Positions 36,291 to 46,309 of a DNA stretch of 64,000 nucleotides are shown here, one piece after another. Source of the stretch: Pontederia crassipes (lineage: Eukaryota > Streptophyta > Magnoliopsida > Commelinales > Pontederiaceae); NCBI GenBank assembly GCA_030549335.1, contig CM060186.1, positions 26,893,189 through 26,957,188 of the forward strand. The letters are read 5' to 3'. How positions within the stretch are numbered: position 1 is the stretch's first letter; every line of letters begins with the position of its first letter. Under the pieces are notes generated by a model. That model did no database searches and was not told where the DNA came from. It saw nothing but the letters and a program-made list of their open reading frames with translations. The translations under genes were made by a program, and so were the position numbers.

Positions 36291-39177
36291 AAAGGCATAT
36301 GGATACATAAAAATATAAATAAGTTGCTTCAGGTTTAAATAAATAAATATATTGTATATGTATAGATTATATTATAAGACTACTAGTGAGTTGGTAGTGA
36401 AATTGTGGGTGTAGTGATAACTTGCTTAATTTTATGTAAAGAGTGCAATTTTTCAATTTTTGGTCCCCTCAACTCACTAGTTGCAAGTGCACAAGTAAGT
36501 TATAGTAGACTCAGATTGTCGTATCCACAAAGATTTGAAGCCTAAGACTCTTTAAGACAATATAGACTAGTTCTACTTAGGTGACTAAAAACAAGAAATT
36601 AAAGGAATTGGAAAACAGATTTTTAATTGTGCAGAATGATAATTATTTTTGGGATTTTAAAAATTTGTCAAAACTGAATTATAAATATAGATTAGAAGCT
36701 GAAAGTGTTTCACTATCAATGAGAAAGGTTCTCCTAAGAGTTAGGGTTCATTTAACTTAATTATGGATGGAATGGAACAAGTTATCAGTTTTTTAATCAA
36801 ATCTGATTCAACCTTAAATGATTGCTGCTCTCACAGCTCAATTAATCCATAACTAATCATTATATTATCATATACTTATTAGTCAGGTTGAATTAGAAGA
36901 GTATCCCCAATGAAAGTCAAGTTATCATTAAGCTCAACTCAAGTTCATTGCTGATTTTGCTAATTTAATAAAATCTGAAGTAATAACTTTTGGATGCAAT
37001 CACAAAATAAGGAAACCACTTCAATTAGCTTGACAGGAATAAAACTTATCCAATAATAGTGTTTGTGCTCCTTGGGTTGTCTCTAAACTACAAGAGGATT
37101 TAAAATCAGCCTTTCGACTGCAATTGAAAGTGAAATCCACACAACACTGATTTGTTGGAAGTATATGGCATAAAATCTCAGATTTGGAATTCACAATTGT
37201 CATTGCTCCTTGGCCCATCTCTGGATTTCAAGGAAGGCCATAAGACCACCTCTCAGTAGTAGGTTAAAATAGGGTTTAACAATGGCAATTAGATTCATAG
37301 AAAATCAGAAAATAGAAATCAGCAAGATAATTACACTAGGAAATCAACAATGTTAATCATTTGGATTCAGGACTTGCTAAATGCTTCTTGATCCATCTCT
37401 GAATAACAAGAAATCCTTAGGGTTCACCTTTCAATGATCGAATGAAATTAGAAGTTCAATTAGCAAATCAGATTTCAATAGATTTCAGAAAATAGATTTC
37501 AGGAATACTGATTCAGAAATCAGATTGGAAAAATATGTTTGAATCATAAAATGCCAAAGTATTTTGATTCATTTCTGTACAAGATTAGGACCAATATCAA
37601 CCTCTCAGCTGTTCAATTAATCAAATCTTCAATGACAACAAATTCAAATAGTTCAGAGAAATCAGAAATCAGAAAATTCAGATTTCAGAAAATCAGAATC
37701 AGATTCTCAATCAAAATGGAATCCAGTAACTTGGCATTGATTCCTAATTCATTTCTGAATAAAGATTAGATCAAATGATAACTTCTCAATTATAAATTAC
37801 AAATAGGATCTAACAATGGCAAGAACAGTTTCATAACAATGCAGAAATATGAAAATTAGAATTGATAACAGTGTAGGATTAATTTCTGTCCATATCCATC
37901 CACAATTAACCTAGACTACTACCCTATCATAGGAGACATGGAGTTTAGCTCCTCATAATTATAAAGTTTGATACAAAATGGATTAGAGAAGAGAAGTAGA
38001 TCATTCTAGATTGAAGCTGGTCGATAGGAAGCAGCAGCACAACAGTCCCACTCTCTAAAACCCTTGCTTCCTCTTACTCCAAACCCTGCAATGGCCAGCC
38101 CCCCAAATGGAGGCTCCCCTGTTCCTCCAGAAATTTTCCTTTATATATGTGTCATATCCACCCTTTGATCAGTACCAGAATGTTCTATGATGAGGTGATT
38201 GTGCCATGTGTCCTGGTCCTAGAATTTTTGCAGAAGACAACAGCTTTTTGGGCAGCAAAGGAGTGGTCCCCCACCTTTTTGGCTTAATTCACACTCCTTT
38301 TCCATGCTAGAAAATCCACAACAGCAAACATCAATGTCCTCTAATAAGAAATAAACAAACAAGGATTAGGACAGCAAGTAAACTCAGCTCAATAATCAAA
38401 AGGAGTTTGGTGTTATACAAGAGTGGAAATCAATATGAAAAACTAATGGTTTTCGAACCCGGAAATGATAACTTTGCACTAATCATGGAAATTATCCAAA
38501 TACAAGTGATTCAAGGCATTAGAGACATCAAATAGATTAGGGTGACAAGTGAGTGAAGTCAGAAATCAAATATGAATAAGATTTCATAAAAATGATAACT
38601 TGGGTGCCAAAACGATAACTTGATTGCCTTAAAAATGATAACTTGTCATAACTTTTATTGTGGTTATCCAAATGTGATCAAATTTGAACAGCAATGAGTT
38701 AGGACAATAATATAATGAATGCCTAAGACCTTTGTGCAGATTTGATAATTTTGCATGTCGAAATGATAGTTTTGCCCTTTAAAGATAACTTGGCATTGGA
38801 AAAATGATAACTTGTTCAAGTGGATTTATAATTTTGCACAAGTTGAGATATGATCATTCAAATATGATTCATTCATGATAGTAATGGATTTAGGATAAAA
38901 AAATCATTGAAAATCAATTCACTCAAAATAATGTATGATAACTTGGCCTATTGGAGTGATAACTTGTCCTAAAAATGATAACTTGGTATAGAATTGAAAT
39001 ATTTATGTATTTTGGCATTTCAGAACCTCTATGCACTTGAAATTAGGTATAAAATAAGGAAGATCAACTAGTTATCACAATTCATGCATTTCAAACATAA
39101 TTGGCCAAAAGTTGGGCAATTTAGGGATTCGATAGGGGTGAAATGCATCTAAAATGGGACAAAAACTGTAAATTACA
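36291..39177. repeat. unclassified interspersed sequence with recurring GATAACTTG
   Basis: No gene was recognised. A segment near 36470-36545 (gttgcaagtgcacaagtaag ... tcgtatccacaaag) resembles a motif often found in plant retroelement-derived repeats. From 38460 to 38990 the word GATAACTT(G) recurs at least eight times. Inverse copies (caagttatca) occur near 36778 and 36920. The middle has many 'cagatttcagaaa'-like low-complexity words. The boundaries are unknown. Confidence 0.45.
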
Positions 39178-39472
39178 CCCAATGCCCTTCAACTTTGATG
39201 TTTGCTCAGCGATGCCCTCCAACTTCACTTTGTAACACGAATGCCCTTCATCTTTTAACTTGTTTCACCCGATGCCCTCCTTACCTATAATCGCCGATTT
39301 CCCAGTCACAGCGCTGACGTGGCATCTCTGTCTCTCCACTTTCACATTACTAACGCTATTAAAAAATAAAAATAAAATAAAAAATGCCACGTGGGCACAA
39401 CTCGTCGGTGCGCGCAGATGGGGGGTCGCTCCCCCTCCCCGCGACCTCGCTGAGGTCGCAGGGAGGGGGGGG

Positions 39473-39534
39473 GGCGACCCCCCCACCTCCCCTGTGCTCG
39501 TCGGCGAGCGCACAGGGGAGGTGGGGGGGTCGCC
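39473..39534. repeat. near-perfect GC hairpin in the foldback core
   Basis: GGCGACCCCCCCACCTCCCC (from 39473) and its perfect complement ending at 39534 enclose a loop of about 12 bases, a stem of about 25 bp made almost wholly of G and C. Confidence 0.9.
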
Positions 39535-39601
39535 CCCCTTCCCTACGACCTCGTCGAGGTCGCCCCTTCCCAGCGACCTCCGACGAGCGCGCAAGGGAGG
39601 T

Positions 39602-39622
39602 GGGGGGGGGGGGGGGGGGGGG
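39602..39622. repeat. 21-base G homopolymer
   Basis: An unbroken G run followed by tcgcccc. The length is likely to be uncertain in sequencing, and it can form G-quadruplex structures. Confidence 0.9.
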
Positions 39623-40369
39623 TCGCCCCCCCTCTCTGACGGAGGTCGTTGGGAAGGGGCAACCTTGCCGGAGGACACAAGGAAGGGGCGCGACCCCCCC
39701 ACCTTCCGCTGCGCTCATTGGCGCGGCGCAGTGGGGTGGGGGGGTCGCCCATTCCCTGTGACCTCTGGTGAGGTCGTCCCTTCCCAGCGACCTCCGACGA
39801 GGTCGCTGGGAGGGGGGCGACCCGAGCGCGCAGGGGCGACCTCTCCACCTGCGCGTGCCGATGAGCTTGCGTCCACGTGGCATTTTTTATTTTATTTTTA
39901 TTTTTTAATAGCATCAATAACATGAACGTGGAGAGACAGAGATGTCACATCAGTGCCACATCAGCGCTGTGATCGAGAAATTGGCAAATATAGGTAAGGA
40001 GGGCATCGGATAAAATAAGTTAAAAGATGGAGGGCATCGCTGAGCAAACGTTAAAGTTGAAGGGCATTGTGTGTAATTTACCCGCTAGTGATCATGAGTG
40101 CATACAAATTAAGTGGCCACTTATTGTATATGCATGTCGGCTGGTTAGGAGTGTTACACTTAGTCAATACATGGTGAAGTGATATACTATATAAAGAAGA
40201 TGGATAAGGTTGGCATATGAGTGGATATAATTATGCATGCAACATGCTACGAGGAGTCTAAAGATGGTGGAGATGGGTCGGTTAGTACAAGGGAAGAACA
40301 AACAAATATCATATCAAATAATTGTTATAATTTTATTTTAAGATATAGGGTAAACAATAGGTATGAGCA

Positions 40370-40550
40370 ACAACAACAACAACAAAGTCTTATCCCACTA
40401 GGTGGGGTCGGCTACATGGATCATACGGCGTCATTCCGCAATATATTCGTTGATCCATGTTCATGAGATTCGACAGGGTTTTACGTTGGCTGTCGGGACT
40501 TAACACAACCCTCCTCCTTTATCCGGGCTTGGGACCGACTATAAAACAAC
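40370..40550 (-). mobile_element. Au-type SINE with 11-bp target duplication
   Basis: On the - strand it ends in gtgggataagactttgttg followed by a (TTG)n tail, the hallmark of Au-family plant SINEs. It also contains the family words 'gccgaccccacctagtggga' and a box B-like TGTCGAATCTC. It is flanked by AGGTATGAGCA at 40359-40369 and 40551-40561. The 5' end starts within '...gtcggtcccaagcccgg', so it may be slightly truncated or diverged. Confidence 0.82.
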
Positions 40551-40748
40551 AGGTATGAGCATACTAACTAATTCATGATAATTAGTCATCACATAACACT
40601 AATTTAGTTACTGAAGTACTTATATAAGTTAATTAACTAATAAAATTATCAATCATTAGGAATTAAAAGCATATTGAATGACTAGCTAATTATCTTAAAA
40701 TTTTCACATGAGAGTTAATTAATTTTAATCATTAATTTGTGTACACTA

Positions 40749-41906
40749 TGTTGGAGCAAAGTTTTAATGCCATATAAAATTATATTTTGATGACACAAAC
40801 ATTAAAGTTAAATGCTGAAAAAGTATAAAGAAAAAAAGATAACTTTATGCACTAAACTTCGATTAAATAATCGACTATAGTCTTATAATATTCTAGATGA
40901 GTAATGAATATCATGTAGAGAATTCTATTAACTATCCATATAATCTAAGATTATTTAATTTGGATAACTGTGCAAAATGTTATGCTCAAAATACTGTAAG
41001 TCAATCAACTTGCCGGTCGACAAAATGAATGAGACAACACCGGTCGACCGATCCGTGATACCAGCCGACCGATCAATACGTGAGCTGACCAGTTCTATGG
41101 CAAGACTATATTGGTCGACGCAGAGAATATACCGGTCGAAGAATCGATCGACCGATCAAGAGCAGAAGCTGGAGAAATCGTGCAATAATCACATAGACCG
41201 ATCGATCGGTCCATATGTGTGGTCGACCGGCCTCCAAGTCAAATGAACAGTAATGATCAATTTTGAAGGAGAAAAATTATGGAATAATTTTTGGACAAAT
41301 TTTTCATATACTAAAGCCTATAAAAGGAGTGTCAAATACAAAAGACATCTATCCAAGCATTGAAAAAAAATCAATTTATAAAAAAAGAGATTCTTTTCTT
41401 GAAGTTGTCATTTTGACTTTCTCTTCTTTCTCTCTTCTATTTTTGTGATCTTGCTATTGTAAAAGAGAGAAGCACATTTTCAAAAAGATTGTGAGAGCTC
41501 ATGTGTAAAAGAAGTTTCAAATCTTACCTCGAACGAGAGAAAAAATAAGCTAGGAGAGGTTTTCCTTGTCTCTCGAAGCGGAGAAAAGGTGGTTGTGTAA
41601 AGGGCTTTCTTCCTTATCCCATTTGGAACAAAGGAAGGGTTTTAATGGAATCTCTAGTGATCTCGAGGATGAGACGTCAGAGCGAGGACGTAGGCCAAGA
41701 TGTGGCCGAACCTCGTCAACAACCACCTATGTCATTTGTGTTTGATCTCTCTTGCCCTCTCATATTATGTTTGATGTGATTTGAATTGTATTGATATGAA
41801 AGGTTTAAAGAATCGATTTTATCTTCCGCGACATATTTTGTGAAATCGATACTTTTATTTTAAACACCAATTCACCCCCTCTATTGGTGCCTTTTGGGAT
41901 CCGACA
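40749..41906 (+). repeat. 5' LTR of the TR-GAG element
   Basis: 1158 bp, TG...CA. It has a TATA box (TATAAAAG, 41319-41326) and a cluster of GGTCGAC/CCGATC palindromic words at about 41010-41235. By eye it differs from the 3' LTR at roughly one base in eight plus small indels, so the insertion is not recent. Confidence 0.88.
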
Positions 41907-42002
41907 ATTGGTATTAGAGCGGGTTGCTCTCATTTTGATTTTTAATCATCTTGTTTCAAAATTTAACCATCTTTTTTTAAAAGATTTAACCATCTTAGAG
42001 CC

Positions 42003-43505
42003 ATGACATCAAGTGGATTTAGTTTTGTCGAAGGACAATCAATTAGTCGTCATATCTTTTTTAACGCATCGAATTTTGCTCATTGGAAAATAATGGTTCA
42101 AGCATACATATGCTCTATTGATATAAACATGTGGGATATCATTGAAAAAGTTATTTTCTACAAGAAAAATTACCTACAATTCTAACGAGAAAGAAAATTT
42201 TTTTGCAAAACTTGATTGGAAAGCCAAAAATATTTTTTTATCGTGCTTTGGATTCAACGGAGTTTAATCGGATTTCAAGTTGTAAAAGTGCAACTGAGAT
42301 TTGGGAGAAACTCATTGTTACTTACGAAGGAACTGATAAAGTTAATGAATACAGACTAAATATTCTAAATCATCAATATGTTTCTTTCAAAATGCATAAT
42401 AATGAATCAATAAATAATATGGTTGCATGATTTAAAGATATCTTGAATGGCTATGCCTCCTTGGGCGAGCCAAGAACTAACTCTCAAAAAGTCAAAAAGT
42501 TTCTCAGGTCTCTCTTCTTCAAATGGCATACGAAGAGGACGGTGATTAAAGAAAAAGATTTGAAAAAAAATGAATTTTGATAATCTTATTGATTCACTTC
42601 TAACTTATGAGATCTCAAATTAAGAAGATCAAGAAGAAAAAAAACCCAAGAAGAAAACATTGGCATTGAAAGCAAATGCAAAAGAAGAAAACTCAAGTGA
42701 GGAGGAAGTGGACAAAAATAAACTCGCACGCTACACAAGAAAACTATATAAGTATCTCAAGTTGACAAAAAAAGAAGAGAAGAATGAAAACCAACAAGAA
42801 AATCATACAAACATCACAAAGAAGAGAAATCCCAAAAAGGGAAAAAGAAAGAATATGAAGAGTCTAGTGAAACAAGTGATTCATCAAGCTCTTCTAGCGA
42901 CGAAGAATACCTATACTTAATGGAACATGATGATGAGGTAATCTTTAACCCTTTAAATTCAAATTTTTACTTATTGAGTTCTTCCGAAGAAAACTTTTCT
43001 TTAGATGTGAATAAAGAATTTTCCTCTCTTATAAAAAGATATTTTTCACTTAAAGAGGAAAATGAAGAATTAATACATGAGATTGAAAATTTGAAAGAAG
43101 AAAATGATATTTGTTTTATGGAAAATAAAAACCTAAAAAATGAAATAGATTGTTTGGAAATTACTCATACATGCGAAATAGTAAAACTAGCATGTTCCTT
43201 AGAAAAAGTAAAACAAGAAAATACTATTTTGAAAAATGCACAAAATAATGAAAAAACTATTTCTCATGTAACTAAAATTAATCTTATGAATCATTTTGAA
43301 CATAAAAACTCTTATTGGAAATCTAATCATTCATATGATAGAAAATCATATTTTAAATGTTTTACATGTGAATCTTTTTGTCATTATGCATATCAATGCA
43401 AAATAATAAAATCATCACAACATGGAATGATATGAGTTCCAAAAGGAACTATTGCTAACAAAATTGGAGCCAAAGAAGTTTGGGTACCAAATGTTAAGTG
43501 ATTAT
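42003..43505 (+). pseudogene. copia-type gag (UBN2 domain, coiled coil, CCHC knuckle), frame-broken
   Basis: The start MTSSGFSFVEGQSISR is followed by a UBN2-like gag domain (FAHWKIMVQAYI; ATEIWEKLIVTYEGTDKVNE; LLTYEIS). An acidic/lysine-rich linker (ENSSEEEVDKNKLARYTRKL), a coiled coil (about 43040-43240) and a zinc knuckle, CFTCESFCHYAYQC (C-X2-C-X4-H-X4-C, about 43357-43398), come next. After the knuckle come KGTIANKIGAKEVWVPN and a stop. The frame changes at least near 42190 and 42600-42920, with an in-frame TGA at 42428-42430. It can no longer make a full Gag. Confidence 0.75.
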
Positions 43506-44179
43506 TTTTCAGGTGTGCCTCACATATAAAGGAAATGATGAATGAAAATGTGACGGCACAAATGTTATGATAAAAGAATCATTGGGTGTATTCTTGCAAT
43601 TTTTTATGGTTCTTAGGTGTTAAGCCTACCTTTTGATCTTTCAAAATTTCAAATTCATTATTTCTTTGAAAGAAAATTGGTCATAGTGATAGGAGGAGCA
43701 TGTTAAAATCTTCCAACTTTATTTTGACATCATTATTGTATCAAAGTTTTATGCAATATTTTGACTCCTAACACAAATTTTTTAAAACATGTGGCTTTCA
43801 TAAACCTATAAATAAATTTAATTTCATTTTTAAAATAGCCATAAATTTAAGAGGAGCTCTTTTTTATATAACTCGTCATGGTGGAACACTTTACATATTT
43901 ATGACAAAAAGGGGAGAATAAATTTTTCTAAAAGAAAATTACATATGGTTTCTTATGTCCATTTGCAAACTACTTTTTGATGAAATAAAAAGAGGAAAAA
44001 TATAAGAGAAATATGATATGAAGAATATCTTACAATTAGTACTAATGTGAATATCTATCATTATAAGGAATGCTAAGTTTTAGGGGGAATAAAATTTATT
44101 TTACAAGATTTTACAATTTTTTTGTAACTTATTTATTTTTTATATTTCTCGATTTGTCTTCATAAAAAAAGGGGGAGAT

Positions 44180-45377
44180 TGTTGGAGCAAAGTTTTAATG
44201 CCATATAAAATTATATTTTGATGATACAAATCTCGAAAGATTAAAGTTAAATGCTAAAAAAGTTTAAAGAAAAATGGATAACTTTATGCATTAAAATTTG
44301 ATTAAATAATTTACTATGCTCTTATAATATTCTGGACGAGTAAAAATATTAAAGTTGTAGAGAATTCTGTTACTTATTCATAGAATCTAAGATTATCTAA
44401 TTTGGATAATTGTGCAAAATATTATGCTAAAAAAAGTGCAGGTTGGTCAACTTGCCGGTCGACATAATGGACATTGGTCGAGACAACACCGGTCGATGAT
44501 CTGTGATACCGGTCGACCGATCAATACGTGAGCTGACCAGTTCTATGATGAGACTATATCGGTCGACACTGAGACTATAGGGTCGAAGAACCGATCGACT
44601 GGTCAGAAGTTGAAGAAATTGTGCAACGGTCACATAGACCGGTCGACCGGTCCATATGTGTGGTCGACCGGCCTCCGAGTCAAATGAACAATAACGATCA
44701 ATTTTGTAGGAGAAAATTGTGGAATAATTTTTGGATGATTTTTTCACATACTAAAGCCTATAAAAGGAGTGCCAAAGATAGAAGCAAAGGCATCCATCCA
44801 AGCATTGAAGAAAAATTTTAAATTATAAAAAAGGAGATTCTTTTTTTGAAGTTATCATTTTGGCTTTCTCTTCATTCTCTCTTTTATTTTTGTGATCTTG
44901 CTATTGTAAAAGAGAGAAGCACATTTTCAGAAAGATTGTGAGAGCTCATGTGTAAGAGAGATTTCAAATCTTACCTCTTAAAGGAGAGAAAAGATAAGTT
45001 TCTTAGGAGGAGAGGTTTTCCTTGCCTCTCGAAGCAGAGAAAATGTGATTGTGTAAAAAGCTTTCTTCCTTACCCTATTTGGAACAAAGGAAGTGTTTTA
45101 GTGGAATCTCTGACGGTCTCGAGATCGAAAAGTCAGAGCGGGGATGTAGGCCAAGGTGTGACCGAACATCGTCAACAACCACCTGTGTCATTTATGTTTG
45201 ATTTCACTCTCCCTCTCATATTGTGTTTGATATGATCTGAATTGCATTGATTTGAGAGGTTTAAAGAATCGATTTTATCTTATGTGACATATTTTGTGAA
45301 ATCAATAATTTTGTTTTAAACACTAATTCACCCCTCCCCCCCACCCCCACCCTCTTGGTTCCCTTTGGGATCCAACA
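44180..45377 (+). repeat. 3' LTR of the TR-GAG element
   Basis: 1198 bp, colinear with the 5' LTR. TATA box at 44759-44766; palindromic GGTCGACC-type cluster at about 44455-44680. It ends ...gggatccaaca against the CACTA duplication. Confidence 0.88.
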
Positions 45378-45498
45378 CACTAATATTACAATATAATAAT
45401 TTGATCGACTTTGAATCAAGGAGTTACTTATTAAATACTTAATTAAGTTAATAAACTATTTTCAAATAAAGGAACACACCTATCTTAAATGATTGAAA

Positions 45499-46111
45499 TT
45501 GGTCGTGAGTTCTTTTCTTCTAGTTAGGGTTTCTTCTTTTCCTCTTTGCTATTGCAGATCCTCTCCTTTCAGTGCTGATCTCTGTTCTTTGGTGCATGAA
45601 TAATATGGATCTAGAAGCTTCTTGACAGCAGCACGATGTTTGCTTCCCTCTTTGTTATATTTTTTTTTGAATTTGCTTCCTAGGTGAGATTCCTTCATCC
45701 AGCTCATGATCTTGCTTCTCCAAGCATTACTAATGTTGATTATTGCATGTCCTCACCTCCTGTTGGCAAGCACAGCAAATAGAAAGAAGAAAAGAAGAGG
45801 TAGAAAGGGGTTTTGAGCACCTAATAGCTCCAAGAAAAAAAATAACAAGAAAACTTTGACAAAAATGGCTTAGAGATATGTCTCTTCTCGGCCTTCATTC
45901 TATTTATATTGCCTCTCTTTCAAATTGTCATATGATGTCATATGAAATCACTTGAATTACATGCTGTTAGATTGTTGTTACATGTCATATGTCAACTATA
46001 TTGTTGATGTGTAGATGTCATTCTCTAATAAAATCCTTCAAGTACGATAGTTTCTTTATATTTCTTCTAGTCTTCTCCTCAGTTAATGTCACTTTTTGGT
46101 TATTTATAACA
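45499..46111 (-). repeat. 3' LTR of the gypsy element (truncated)
   Basis: Matches 50725-51313 from 'ttggtcgtgagttctttt' to 'ggttatttataaca'. It retains a segment of about 35 bases (cagtgctgatctctgttctt...) deleted in the other LTR. Its outer end is missing, so no target duplication can be assigned. Confidence 0.85.
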
Positions 46112-46309
46112 TTTCTCCCCTCGGTGAAAAATTGGACCTCATCCTTGAGGTCTGGAAAAGAATCTGTAACTTATCAAAATCCTCCCATGAAGTGTCTTCC
46201 ATCGGAAGTCCGTCCTACTGAAGCAATACTTGTTTTATAAATTGTCCTTGGCGCTTGATAATTCTGGTAGCAATAATAGCTATGGCGTACGTATAGAGAC
46301 ATGTATGTC

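Larger units (their letters stand above)
39178..40081. mobile_element. GC-rich foldback-type element with ~240-bp inverted arms
   Basis: The left arm (39178-39420) starts GTAAATTACACCCAATGCCC. The right arm (39848-40081), reverse-complemented, starts GTAAATTACACACAATGCCC. Both continue through 'gctcagcgatgccctccaac/tc', 'cgatgccctccttacctata', 'agcgctga.gtggca' and an A/T-rich spacer to 'tgccacgtgg'. The core (39421-39847) is very GC-rich, with nested hairpins and homopolymer G/C runs. The overlapping ORFs of up to 221 codons come from its symmetrical GC composition; no domain is seen. No clear target duplication was found. Confidence 0.8.
40749..45377 (+). mobile_element. non-autonomous LTR retrotransposon of TR-GAG type
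   Basis: Complete structure: 5-bp target duplication CACTA (40744-40748 and 45378-45382); LTRs at 40749-41906 and 44180-45377, both TGTTGGAGC...ATCC(G/A)ACA; a primer-binding site (attggtattagagc, complementary to initiator Met tRNA) right after the 5' LTR; and a polypurine tract (aaaaaaagggggaga, ending 44178) before the 3' LTR. The 2.3-kb interior encodes only a decayed copia-type gag. Protease, integrase and reverse transcriptase are absent, so mobility would need enzymes from a related copia element. Confidence 0.88.

Noticed and set aside
39260..39925. Overlapping ORFs of 120-221 codons on both strands in the GC-rich block
   Set aside because: They arise from symmetrical GC-rich inverted repeats, have no known domain, overlap in four or more frames and are made of Gly/Arg/Pro runs.
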